A DNA stretch of 64,000 bases from Flavobacterium reichenbachii (GTDB lineage Bacteria > Bacteroidota > Bacteroidia > Flavobacteriales > Flavobacteriaceae): contig NZ_MUHF01000007.1 in the NCBI RefSeq assembly GCF_002217435.1, forward strand, positions 254,715-318,714, read 5' to 3'. Below, one piece after another: positions 45,106 to 52,829 of the stretch. The position numbers and the translations under genes are program-made. The notes beneath the pieces are model-generated. The model was given only the letters and a program-made list of their open reading frames with translations. It searched no databases and was not told the DNA's origin. Positions within the stretch are counted from its first letter, which is position 1; each line of letters opens with the position of its first letter.

Positions 45106-46383
45106 TTAATCTAATAGATATTTTGGAAATATGGATTGTGAATGTTTTTTGGTAACGATGGCAGCAGCTTCATCGATTTCTATATTCAATTGTTTTTTTA
45201 TGAATAAGGTGCTGATAAATACACTGCGCGAATATCCCATTAAACAATGAATAAATATTTTTTCATCGGGTTTTATATCAGCATAAATTGATGTTAATAG
45301 ATTGGACAAAGTTTCCTGTTCTTCTTTTTTTACAGATCCGATATCTAATAAAGGAAATGAAAAATATTGTGATTTTTGTCTGGTATATTTATTTTCTTCT
45401 GCTTCTGCACACAAATCAATTACATAAGTACGTTCATTAATAAACGCAGCAGCCTGTTTGGAATTTAATCGGGCTCCGACATAAACCTGAGGCAGTATTT
45501 CGGAAACAGGATTACTGGAATTTTTTCTAAAAAAAAGCCAGATTATTTTATACGTCAAGAGGTAAGGAAAAAATATAATCGTATTTAAAGCATTTATAGT
45601 TCCATCTTTTGTTTTCAAAAATCGTGAATTCGAATTCCTATAAGCGCAGCCAACAAAAAATACCACAATAGAAATCCATAAAAGTAAAAGGCTGTAATTT
45701 GTGATGTATTGTAGTAACAATGCTGCCAGAGAAAATAATAGACCTATAAAAAAGTATACTATGCCAATGCGATAATTCCTTTCTTTATTTTCTGGAAAAA
45801 TAAAAAATGTGATGCAGGAAAGAAGAAGCGCCGTAAGTATATCTATTAAATGGTGCTGATAAACAGTTAGAGTAGAAATGCCTAATAATAAAATCCAGGC
45901 GAGCAGTACTATTCTCCATCCAGATTTGAATTCTTTATTTATAACTGCCCAAAAGATGCAGGCATAACCAATATGTAAAGAGGGTGCCTGATTGTAATTA
46001 CTGTCCCAGGTTACAAGAAATTGATAGAAATAATTTAAAAGGCCAAAGTCTTGCTGTGGTTTTATAAAAGAATACTTTAGAGGAAAAAGGATAAAAAATA
46101 AACCTGATACTATTGTTGTAAAGTTTATTCGCTTTGTCAAAAGCATCAAATCTTTTTCAGACGAACAAAAGAAAAATACGAGAGTAAAAAGAAGTCCGCT
46201 GGTCATGTAAGGAATAATCATCCAGGGAATAAAGGGAATGTGTTTCTCAAAGCTGAATACAAACGAATCTGATTTTTCGAAATGTAAAGCATACCAAGCG
46301 CTAAAGTTATAAATTACAAGAAATAATATATAACTGAACAGCAGGTGCGAAAGCCTTTTGATGAGAGAAACTTTGTTATCCAT
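45106..46383 (-). CDS. PAP2-like plus dual-specificity phosphatase membrane protein (YnbD-like)
   Basis: A 425-residue protein. The N-terminal half (about 1-265) has several membrane helices and PAP2 motifs: QAPSLHIGYA and STLTVYQHHLIDIL; the first PAP2 motif KxxxxxxRP is not obvious. The C-terminal part (about 285-425) is a dual-specificity phosphatase with the P-loop IHCLMGYSRSVF (Cys380, Arg386). The fusion resembles E. coli YnbD. It probably dephosphorylates a lipid or phosphatidylglycerophosphate-like intermediate. It overlaps the SDR stop by 8 bp. Confidence 0.88.
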   Translation of the reverse strand: MDNKVSLIKRLSHLLFSYILFLVIYNFSAWYALHFEKSDSFVFSFEKHIPFIPWMIIPYMTSGLLFTLVFFFCSSEKDLMLLTKRINFTTIVSGLFFILFPLKYSFIKPQQDFGLLNYFYQFLVTWDSNYNQAPSLHIGYACIFWAVINKEFKSGWRIVLLAWILLLGISTLTVYQHHLIDILTALLLSCITFFIFPENKERNYRIGIVYFFIGLLFSLAALLLQYITNYSLLLLWISIVVFFVGCAYRNSNSRFLKTKDGTINALNTIIFFPYLLTYKIIWLFFRKNSSNPVSEILPQVYVGARLNSKQAAAFINERTYVIDLCAEAEENKYTRQKSQYFSFPLLDIGSVKKEEQETLSNLLTSIYADIKPDEKIFIHCLMGYSRSVFISTLFIKKQLNIEIDEAAAIVTKKHSQSIFPKYLLD

Positions 46384-47128
46384 TTTTTTGGCGTTTTACC
46401 CTTTTCAGCATTATAAAAGTTAATAATCGAGTAGGGAGTATGGAAAGAAATCCGATCAGGTATTTCATTTTAGAAGGAAAAACGACCATTTCTTTCTTTT
46501 CTTCAATTCCCTTTATTATGATAGATGCGGCAAACTTGCAGTCTACAACAAAAGGTTTTTTTGATAAATCATCATTATTGAGTTCTCTTAATCTTGGAGA
46601 GTTTACATAGCCGGGCGCAACGATAGTAATATGTATTCCAAAATCTTCTAAAGCACGTCGGTAAGCATCTGCAATTTGTATAAGGGCTCTTTTGGTTTTG
46701 CTGTAAATTGTAGCTTTAGGATAATTAAGAAGGCCCGAAACAGATGCAATAACAGCAATATGCCCTTTTTTATTAATGTTCATAATGTCGCGGCTTATTT
46801 CTAAAGTGTTTATGGCGCCTACGATATTGCATTTCAGCATTTCAGTACTCTCTGCGTAAGATAATTGATGCAGTGCACTATCAGAATAGTTTCCTGCCGA
46901 TAAAATCATAATGTCTAAATTTTGATCTGCAAAATCAGAAACAGCTTCTTTAAGTAAGTCCTTATCGTATACATCTACGGAATACATTTTTAGTAAAGGA
47001 TAATTTTTCTCTAACTCAACTTTCTGAATATTGCGTCCGCAGATTCCTACTTCGTGTCCTGCTTCTAAATATTGGACAGCAATAGCCAGCCCAATTCCAG
47101 TTGTACCGCCAGTTATAAATATTTTCAT
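46376..47128 (-). CDS. Short-chain dehydrogenase/reductase
   Basis: A 250-residue classical SDR. The cofactor motif is ITGGTTGIGLAIA, LSAGNYSDS replaces NNAG, and the catalytic residues are a serine in ASVSGLL (Ser129/Ser131), Tyr142 and Lys146 in YSKTK. The C-terminal 30 residues hold a hydrophobic stretch (about 222-240; YLIGFLSILPTRLLTFIML) that may attach it to the membrane, suiting a lipid substrate. It overlaps the patatin-like gene by 4 bp. This gene is an addition relative to the four-gene ynb operon as I remember it. Confidence 0.9.
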   Translation of the reverse strand: MKIFITGGTTGIGLAIAVQYLEAGHEVGICGRNIQKVELEKNYPLLKMYSVDVYDKDLLKEAVSDFADQNLDIMILSAGNYSDSALHQLSYAESTEMLKCNIVGAINTLEISRDIMNINKKGHIAVIASVSGLLNYPKATIYSKTKRALIQIADAYRRALEDFGIHITIVAPGYVNSPRLRELNNDDLSKKPFVVDCKFAASIIIKGIEEKKEMVVFPSKMKYLIGFLSILPTRLLTFIMLKRVKRQKNG

Positions 47129-48171
47129 TTTTGCAGTTCTATTAATGCTTTGTCATATCCGTACTGCCATTGCACCTGCATATCTTTTACAAATTGCTCA
47201 TACGAATGGGGTAATTCTATTTTTACTTCAAAATTTTTCCAGTCAATTTTTTTCTGGCAGTATTGTCCTTTCAGACTTTGAGTTGCATTTGTTGTATCTA
47301 TTGAGTAATTAATTTTGAATTTCTTTTGAATTTCTTCCAGGCGTTCATTGCCGCTAAAACCCAGAACTGCTCTCACAAGAGATTCTTCTATAGTGGAATA
47401 GTTGTTTTTCTTTTCGAAAATAATCGTATCCGCCATTTCTGAGGCTAATTCTATTGGCGTTAAATCGAGTGCGCCGCCGGCATAATAATGATTTTGATAT
47501 TTTGCAGGCTGTACATAAAACATATCTGAAACCGAAATTCTCATTGCCTGACGCATAGAAACATCAGTTAAAACACTGATTGATGAATCAATAGCACTTA
47601 AGTTGTAATTTTCTGACTGAATTTTAATTTTATTGAGATCGATTTTTTGAGCTGTTATCGCGTCGGTAAATAAAATTTTTTTATACAGTTTTTTGTTCTC
47701 TCTGGCTTTTCCGCAATCTGCAGGTTCAAATAAAATTTCTGAACCAATTATAATACATGGTATATTTGATCCAAATGCTGCTGAAAGGGAAGGAAGTTTT
47801 GAACTCAAATCTTGAGGCATGTCTACCAAATAGTTGTCAAAAACATTTTCGATAGAAGGAGCTCTGTTTTTAGAATAGTTTTTTTTAAAAGAATACCATC
47901 CGATGCGATGAAGCTTTCTTTCCTTTGTTAGTTTTGTGTTTTGGATGAATTCAAATAACTCTCTCGACTGCAGATAATTTTTTCTTTGAATGTTGGTCTG
48001 AAATGAATTTATAATTGTGGCAGCAATCGAGCCTCCGCAGACTCCGATAATCAAATCGGGAGAGAGGCCTTTATCTTCAAATGCGGCAAACATACCGCAA
48101 TACATAGCAAAGCGTGTTCCTCCGCCAGAAAAAACAATTACTCTTTTATATTTAGCGCTATGCTCTGTCAT
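47125..48171 (-). CDS. Patatin-fold protein with altered catalytic dyad
   Basis: A 348-residue patatin-like protein. The oxyanion-hole stretch is VFSGGGTRFAMYCGMF. At the place of the nucleophile motif GxSxG it reads IIGVCGGSIAA, putting Cys45 where Ser is expected. The second dyad motif D-G-G/A reads YYAGGALDLTPIELA, with Ala231 in place of Asp. Family members are lipid acyl hydrolases; this one may be inactive, a binding protein, or use a different chemistry. I start it at ATG 48171, whose start overlaps the CdsA-like stop by 4 bp; an in-frame codon at 48198 lies inside that gene. Confidence 0.85.
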   Translation of the reverse strand: MTEHSAKYKRVIVFSGGGTRFAMYCGMFAAFEDKGLSPDLIIGVCGGSIAATIINSFQTNIQRKNYLQSRELFEFIQNTKLTKERKLHRIGWYSFKKNYSKNRAPSIENVFDNYLVDMPQDLSSKLPSLSAAFGSNIPCIIIGSEILFEPADCGKARENKKLYKKILFTDAITAQKIDLNKIKIQSENYNLSAIDSSISVLTDVSMRQAMRISVSDMFYVQPAKYQNHYYAGGALDLTPIELASEMADTIIFEKKNNYSTIEESLVRAVLGFSGNERLEEIQKKFKINYSIDTTNATQSLKGQYCQKKIDWKNFEVKIELPHSYEQFVKDMQVQWQYGYDKALIELQK

Positions 48172-49010
48172 GCTATTAAATAGTAGAAGATCAACCAATA
48201 ATATATTGGTGTAATAAACATTAAGCTGTCTATTCTGTCTAATAATCCTCCGTGTCCGGGAATAAGATTTCCAGTGTCCTTGACGCCGGCATTTCTTTTA
48301 ATATAAGACATGAATATATCTCCAAAAAATCCCAAAATCCCAATTAGAATTCCTAGCAAACTATAAAAAAGAAAACTTCGTTCGGGTAATAATATAAAAC
48401 CCAGAAGATTGCATAAGAATATTGTTAATACCAGACCTCCCAAAAAACCTTCTAGCGTTTTATTCGGACTTATGACAGGAGTGATTTTTGTTTTGCCAAA
48501 TGCCTTTCCGGTTAAATATTGAAACACATCATTTAACTCGGTTGGAACAACAAGAAGTATTAAGATATATACTCCGATCATATTTGAAAATGGAAAATGA
48601 ATATTGTAAATAAAACTTAAATGACCGATCGAAAATGTACATAAAAAGATACCTAAAGAAACAAGCAATCCCCTTTTTTTGGATATTTTATTTTTTATGA
48701 AAATAGTATATATCCCAAAAGAGATAGCAAAAAGACTGGTATAAAGTATAAAATCAAAATAGTTTTTACTGTAAAGTGAAAAATACTCCGGAATTAAAAA
48801 TAGAAAAAGCAGAACGGCCGTTTTTTTATTGTAAAAATTATACATTGATAAAAACTCTTTCATTCCCCAGAAAGATAAAAAACAAATAAATAAATTCATC
48901 AATATAGGATGCAGTACTGCCAAAGAGAATATTACGATGATTACCACCCAGCTCCTAACTCTTAGAGGTACATCTGCGTATTTGTTTGTTTTGAGACTTT
49001 CTTCGTTCAT
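48168..49010 (-). CDS. CdsA-like phosphatidate cytidylyltransferase (YnbB-like)
   Basis: A 280-residue membrane protein with about eight helices. The CDP-diglyceride synthase signature is complete: SYIKRNAGVKDTGNLIPGHG followed by GLLDRIDSL (about 238-266). The reaction is CTP plus phosphatidic acid to CDP-diacylglycerol and pyrophosphate, or the same on a related lipid. Its setting in the ynb-like operon suggests a paralogue dedicated to a special lipid rather than the housekeeping CdsA. It lies 7 bp after the CDP-alcohol transferase gene. Confidence 0.92.
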   Translation of the reverse strand: MNEESLKTNKYADVPLRVRSWVVIIVIFSLAVLHPILMNLFICFLSFWGMKEFLSMYNFYNKKTAVLLFLFLIPEYFSLYSKNYFDFILYTSLFAISFGIYTIFIKNKISKKRGLLVSLGIFLCTFSIGHLSFIYNIHFPFSNMIGVYILILLVVPTELNDVFQYLTGKAFGKTKITPVISPNKTLEGFLGGLVLTIFLCNLLGFILLPERSFLFYSLLGILIGILGFFGDIFMSYIKRNAGVKDTGNLIPGHGGLLDRIDSLMFITPIYYWLIFYYLIA

Positions 49011-49017
49011 TGAACTT

Positions 49018-49617
49018 TTAAGATTTCAGTGTTTTTTTTATTCTAACGTAAGTACTTATGAGCAATAATACAATAATAACTGTAAAAATCCAGATGGAGT
49101 AATTGGAAAGATTAACAGAAGAAAATTTCAAAATTCCGTAAACTCCTAAGAGCAAAGCTCTGTCGCTTTTTCCCATCGGGCCGTCGTATCTTCTTTCGCC
49201 TTTGATGGCTTTTCCCATAACACCGGCAAATTCATTTACAACACTTAATACAATAAATAAAACAACAAGATATAAAGCCTCTGACTCAAATTTCAGCAGT
49301 GGAAAAAACACAAACAAATCAGACACAATGTCTCCCATTTCGTTTAGCATTTCTCCTGTTTTACTGGTCAGGTTATATTTTTTAGCCATCATTCCGTCTA
49401 AAGCATTAAGAGCCATTCGAAGCAATAAACCAATTGGAAGCAATAAGAAAAATAAAGTATTGAAATCTGCATACCAAAAAGAGATGCCGATTAAGAGTGA
49501 TAAAACACAAGATCCAACAGTAATTTGATTGGGACTGATGTTTTTTTTATGTAGAAAATGGAGTAGTGGTGATAATAATTTTTGAAACTGAGGTTTGATG
49601 GTGTATATAGAAATCAT
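49018..49617 (-). CDS. CDP-alcohol phosphatidyltransferase with variant metal site (YnbA-like)
   Basis: A 199-residue membrane protein with about six helices. The family motif D1xxD2GxxAR-x8-GxxxD3xxxD4 reads NALDGMMAKK (71-80) and GEMLNEMGDIVSD (88-100): D1 is Asn71, D2 is Asp74, Arg is Lys79, D3 is Asn92 and D4 is Asp96. Two of four metal-binding aspartates are thus asparagine. The family transfers a phospho-alkyl group from a CDP-activated lipid to an alcohol. It is the first gene of the six-gene operon, 25 bp from a -7 element. Confidence 0.9.
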   Translation of the reverse strand: MISIYTIKPQFQKLLSPLLHFLHKKNISPNQITVGSCVLSLLIGISFWYADFNTLFFLLLPIGLLLRMALNALDGMMAKKYNLTSKTGEMLNEMGDIVSDLFVFFPLLKFESEALYLVVLFIVLSVVNEFAGVMGKAIKGERRYDGPMGKSDRALLLGVYGILKFSSVNLSNYSIWIFTVIIVLLLISTYVRIKKTLKS

Positions 49618-49641
49618 TTAAGCAGATATTTTGTACACAAA

Positions 49642-49649
49642 CAAATGTA
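49642..49649 (-). promoter_or_regulatory. -7 element of the six-gene lipid operon
   Basis: TACATTTG on the minus strand is a full TAnnTTTG match 25 bp before the first start codon. No clear -33 TTTG is seen, so it may need an activator or special sigma factor. Confidence 0.5.
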
Positions 49650-49766
49650 ATAAAAAAACCTTCGTTTGTTAGAGCGGTAAAGAATTTTGTTTTTTTAGTT
49701 AAAAGACTTTTTCTCAGTACTAAAGAGCTGTTGGTTCAAATAAAATGTTCTTATTTTCTAAATTGT

Positions 49767-49797
49767 TTTGGATAAGCAAAAAATAATTATATCTTTG
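49767..49797 (+). promoter_or_regulatory. Promoter of tRNA-Pro
   Basis: TTTG (49767-49770), a 19-bp spacer and TATCTTTG (49790-49797) form a textbook Bacteroidota promoter ending 10 bp before the tRNA 5' end. Confidence 0.75.
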
Positions 49798-49807
49798 CAC
49801 CCGCTTA

Positions 49808-49882
49808 CGGGGTGTAGCGTAGCCCGGTTATCGCGCCTGCTTTGGGAGCAGGAGGCCGCAGGTTCGAATCCTGCCACCCCGA
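49808..49882 (+). tRNA. tRNA-Pro (anticodon TGG)
   Basis: The 75-base sequence folds as a cloverleaf. The acceptor arms are CGGGGTG and CACCCCG, the anticodon stem is CCTGC/GCAGG around the loop TTTGGGA with anticodon TGG, and the T arm is GCAGG-TTCGAAT-CCTGC. The discriminator is A; CCA is not encoded. Confidence 0.97.
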
Positions 49883-49884
49883 CG

Positions 49885-49920
49885 AAAATCCTTTCTGTTT
49901 CTACAGAAAGGATTTTTTAT
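49885..49920 (+). terminator. Terminator of tRNA-Pro
   Basis: AAATCCTTTCTGT pairs with ACAGAAAGGATTT around a short loop and is followed by a T run. Confidence 0.88.
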
Positions 49921-49997
49921 TTTATCTTGTTTGATATTCCTTATTTTAGAATAACAAAAACTGATTATGTTGAATCATTATTCCAACAATAAAAACT

Positions 49998-50005
49998 TAC
50001 TTTTG
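49998..50005 (+). promoter_or_regulatory. -7 element of trxB
   Basis: TACTTTTG is a full TAnnTTTG match 29 bp before the trxB start. Confidence 0.5.
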
Positions 50006-50034
50006 CACCATCAAATTATTTATACAATTATATT

Positions 50035-50982
50035 ATGTCAGATACAATAGAAAAAATTAAATGCCTAATTATAGGTTCTGGTCCTGCAGGTTATACTGCA
50101 GCTATTTATGCGGCTAGAGCAAATATGAATCCAGTTTTATACCAAGGAATGCAGCCGGGCGGTCAGTTGACAACGACCAACGAGGTTGAAAATTTCCCTG
50201 GATATGTAGATGGTGTTACAGGGCCGGAAATGATGGTGCAGCTGCAAGAACAAGCAAAACGTTTTGGTGCTGATATTCGTGACGGCTGGGCAACAAAAGT
50301 TGATTTTTCTGGAGATATTCATAAAGTATGGATTAACGATTCTATCGAATTACATTGTGAAACTGTTATTATTTCTACAGGAGCTTCGGCTAAATATTTA
50401 GGATTACCATCAGAACAGCATTATTTGAATATGGGCGGAGGAGTTTCTGCCTGCGCAGTATGTGATGGATTCTTTTACCGTAATCAGGAAGTGGTAATTG
50501 TAGGAGCAGGAGATTCTGCTTGTGAAGAAGCTCATTACTTATCTAAACTTTGTAAAAAAGTAACGATGCTGGTAAGAAGCGAAAAATTCAGAGCTTCAAA
50601 AATTATGGAAGATCGTGTTCGCAAAACAGAAAATATCGAGATTTTAATGAACCATGATACTCTGGAAGTTGTGGGTGACAATCAAGTAGTTCATGCCATC
50701 AAAGCATTAAATAAAACTACTGGAGAAGTTGTAGAAATTCCTGCAACAGGATTTTTCGTAGCAATTGGACACAAACCAAACACAGACATTTTTGCAGATT
50801 ATATCACACTAGACGAAACAGGGTATATCGTAAATACTCCTGGAACTTCTAATACAAATGTTGCTGGTGTTTTTGTAGCTGGAGATGCAGCAGATCATGT
50901 ATACCGTCAGGCAATTACTGCTGCCGGAACAGGATGTATGGCTGCTTTGGATGCCGAAAGATATTTGGCTTCAAAAGAGTAA
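50035..50982 (+). CDS. trxB: Thioredoxin-disulfide reductase
   Basis: A 315-residue flavoenzyme that uses NADPH to reduce thioredoxin. The FAD motif is LIIGSGPAGYTAAIYAARA, the redox-active pair is CAVC (Cys140, Cys143), the NADPH motif is VVIVGAGDSACEEA, and the second FAD motif is GVFVAGDAADHVYRQ. A single-gene unit with its own promoter and terminator. Confidence 0.97.
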   Translation: MSDTIEKIKCLIIGSGPAGYTAAIYAARANMNPVLYQGMQPGGQLTTTNEVENFPGYVDGVTGPEMMVQLQEQAKRFGADIRDGWATKVDFSGDIHKVWINDSIELHCETVIISTGASAKYLGLPSEQHYLNMGGGVSACAVCDGFFYRNQEVVIVGAGDSACEEAHYLSKLCKKVTMLVRSEKFRASKIMEDRVRKTENIEILMNHDTLEVVGDNQVVHAIKALNKTTGEVVEIPATGFFVAIGHKPNTDIFADYITLDETGYIVNTPGTSNTNVAGVFVAGDAADHVYRQAITAAGTGCMAALDAERYLASKE

Positions 50983-50991
50983 CGAATATTG

Positions 50992-51023
50992 TTTCAGGTT
51001 TTCTTTGTTTAAAGTTTCAAGTT
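50992..51023. repeat. Half copy of family B repeat
   Basis: TGTTTCAGGTTTTC followed by AAAGTTTCAAGTT resembles one arm of the palindromes at 11908-11980 and 34617-34679. No matching second arm is found. Confidence 0.4.
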
Positions 51024-51044
51024 ATCGGAACCTCTTATAAATAT

Positions 51045-51080
51045 AAAAGTCCCTTTTATTTTAAAAGGGACTTTTTGTTT
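51045..51080 (+). terminator. Terminator of trxB
   Basis: AAAAGTCCCTTTT pairs with AAAAGGGACTTTT across a 4-base loop, followed by TTTTGTTTT. Confidence 0.9.
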
Positions 51081-51087
51081 TACTCTC

Positions 51088-51170
51088 GCAAAGGAGCAAA
51101 GTTTTTCTCATTTTGTGTTATTTCAACAAAGAAGATACCTTAGAAACTTAGTGTCTTAGAACCTTTGCCG
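51088..51170. repeat. Dispersed-repeat-like intergenic segment
   Basis: GCAAAGGAGCAAAG and CTTAGAAACTTAGTGTCTTAG are short internally repeated words between trxB and the GIN operon. They resemble other Flavobacterium intergenic repeats. No gene is seen. Confidence 0.35.
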
Positions 51171-51175
51171 CTTAT

Positions 51176-52009
51176 TTATTTAATTTTCTTAATCAATTTT
51201 GCTTCTTCAGAAAAACGGGTAAGTTCAATTTTTGGATTTCCAAAAAGAGTAAGTTCAGATTTGTCTCCAGCAGCTATAGAAATAGTAAGTTCTGCTAAAA
51301 TGCTTGCTGTTGAACCGCTTTCTGCTGTAATGTTTGAATCTTTAAGCGTAAATTTAGGACCATTAAAAACAGAATTATTATCTAATCTAATCGTAGCTTT
51401 TTCTGCAATTCCTTCAATTGTTGCTACAGCTTTCTGATACAAATCGCACTTGAATTTTATAGAAGATACTAAAGCTTTAACAGAAGAACTTTTACTTAAT
51501 TGTAAGTTTCCGTCTTCAGACTTTAGGTTTAGTTCTGTTTTAGATTTATCATCTGCTACTAAACTAAATTTTTTAGAATTTACATTTAGAAATAATTTAG
51601 AATAATCAAAGCTGTTAAAAGTAATATTATCCAGCTGCAGTTCCTGAATAGCGTAGACAATAGCTTCATTTTTGGCAGTTACTTTGTTTAATGTGTTGGT
51701 GTAAGTAACACGCACAACTAGTTTTTTGAATATAGTAGATTCTTTAGAAGTGTATAATCGAAGTGTTTTTTCTCTTAAATCCATTCCGATAATGTCATGA
51801 AGATTATCATCGGCTTCGATTTTAATTTCATTTTTTTCTCCTCGTTCCAAATAAACTTCTAAATTGTCATCGGCTTCAATGGCATCAAAACTTCCTACTT
51901 CTTTTATAGAAGTGGTGACAATTTTAGATCCTTTTATTTTCTCTCTTTTTTGAGCAAAGGTTAATGTCGTAACTAATAATAATAGGATAAGGCCTGTACT
52001 TTTTTTCAT
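51176..52009 (-). CDS. GIN-domain (DUF2807) secreted protein
   Basis: A 277-residue protein with a signal peptide (about 1-20, ending TFAQ). The repeating pattern of short strands (FDAIEADDNLEVYLERG, KIEADDNLHDII, then many Ser/Thr-bearing strands) is that of the head GIN domain, predicted to form a right-handed beta solenoid. I start it at ATG 52009; the 13 upstream in-frame codons would bury the signal peptide. It is the last gene of the padR-pspC-GIN-GIN run. Function unknown; the family is common on Bacteroidota surfaces. Confidence 0.87.
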   Translation of the reverse strand: MKKSTGLILLLLVTTLTFAQKREKIKGSKIVTTSIKEVGSFDAIEADDNLEVYLERGEKNEIKIEADDNLHDIIGMDLREKTLRLYTSKESTIFKKLVVRVTYTNTLNKVTAKNEAIVYAIQELQLDNITFNSFDYSKLFLNVNSKKFSLVADDKSKTELNLKSEDGNLQLSKSSSVKALVSSIKFKCDLYQKAVATIEGIAEKATIRLDNNSVFNGPKFTLKDSNITAESGSTASILAELTISIAAGDKSELTLFGNPKIELTRFSEEAKLIKKIK

Positions 52010-52091
52010 TAATTCTAGATTTGATTTCGACAAATATAAAAAAATCATCCACTTTTGATGAATGATTTCTTTTATATTTAACAGATAAATA

Positions 52092-52826
52092 TTATCGCTG
52101 GCTAATGCTTCCTCCAGAACTAGAAGTTCTTTCTATACTTTTAGGAGTAATATCATAATGAATACTTCCACCGCTGCTGGCTTCAGCTTTCAGACTTACT
52201 ATTGGATGTACATTTACAGTACCGCCGCTAGAAGCTTCGGCATGAACTTCGTTTGCAAATAATTTTTCAGCATTTATACTGGAGCCGCTAGAAGCCGAAG
52301 TTTTAATTTTTAATGCTTTCCCTTCTATATTAATAGAACTGCCGCTTCCAGAATCAGAAGAAATATAATCAGATTCAATATTCACGTTCATTGTTGCAGC
52401 ACTCGATGCTTCAATAGTTATATCTTCTCCTTTTATTGTATTCCCGGTATTTACGCTAGATGCACTCGATGCTTCCAGTTTAGTTAGTACTGGCATTTTT
52501 ACCGTTACTCTTTTCATTTTTACATTATGAAAAGATTTGAATTTGCAACTAATATACAATGTTCCGTTCTCTACTTTTGTTGTAATATCTTTTTGTAAAT
52601 TATCATCGGCTTCAACGGTAATTTCAGTAACATCAGACTGCTCGATTGTTAAGTCGATTGCATTGCTTACTGATACTTTTTTAAATTCACCCTGAACAAT
52701 TCTTTTTTCTGTAGTAACGTTTCCGCTTCCCTCCACAGAGTTAATGTTAAAATTACATGAGGCAAACAATAATGCTGTAATAGTGGCAATAATGAATTTT
52801 GTAATATGAATGATTATTTTTATCAT
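52092..52826 (-). CDS. GIN-domain (DUF2807) lipoprotein
   Basis: A 244-residue protein with a lipoprotein signal: hydrophobic stretch and lipobox LFASC, lipidated Cys24. The mature part shows FKKVSVSNAIDLTIEQ, VEADDNLQKDI, and a ladder of repeated EASSA/EASSG words (about 115-235), ending SSSGGSISQR. These near-repeats fit a beta-solenoid with one Ser/Gly turn per rung. It is 3 bp after the PspC gene and 82 bp before the second GIN gene. Confidence 0.88.
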   Translation of the reverse strand: MIKIIIHITKFIIATITALLFASCNFNINSVEGSGNVTTEKRIVQGEFKKVSVSNAIDLTIEQSDVTEITVEADDNLQKDITTKVENGTLYISCKFKSFHNVKMKRVTVKMPVLTKLEASSASSVNTGNTIKGEDITIEASSAATMNVNIESDYISSDSGSGSSINIEGKALKIKTSASSGSSINAEKLFANEVHAEASSGGTVNVHPIVSLKAEASSGGSIHYDITPKSIERTSSSGGSISQR

Positions 52827-52829
52827 GGC

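Noticed and set aside
49768..49992. 74-residue open frame on the plus strand
   Set aside because: It runs through the tRNA-Pro gene and its terminator.
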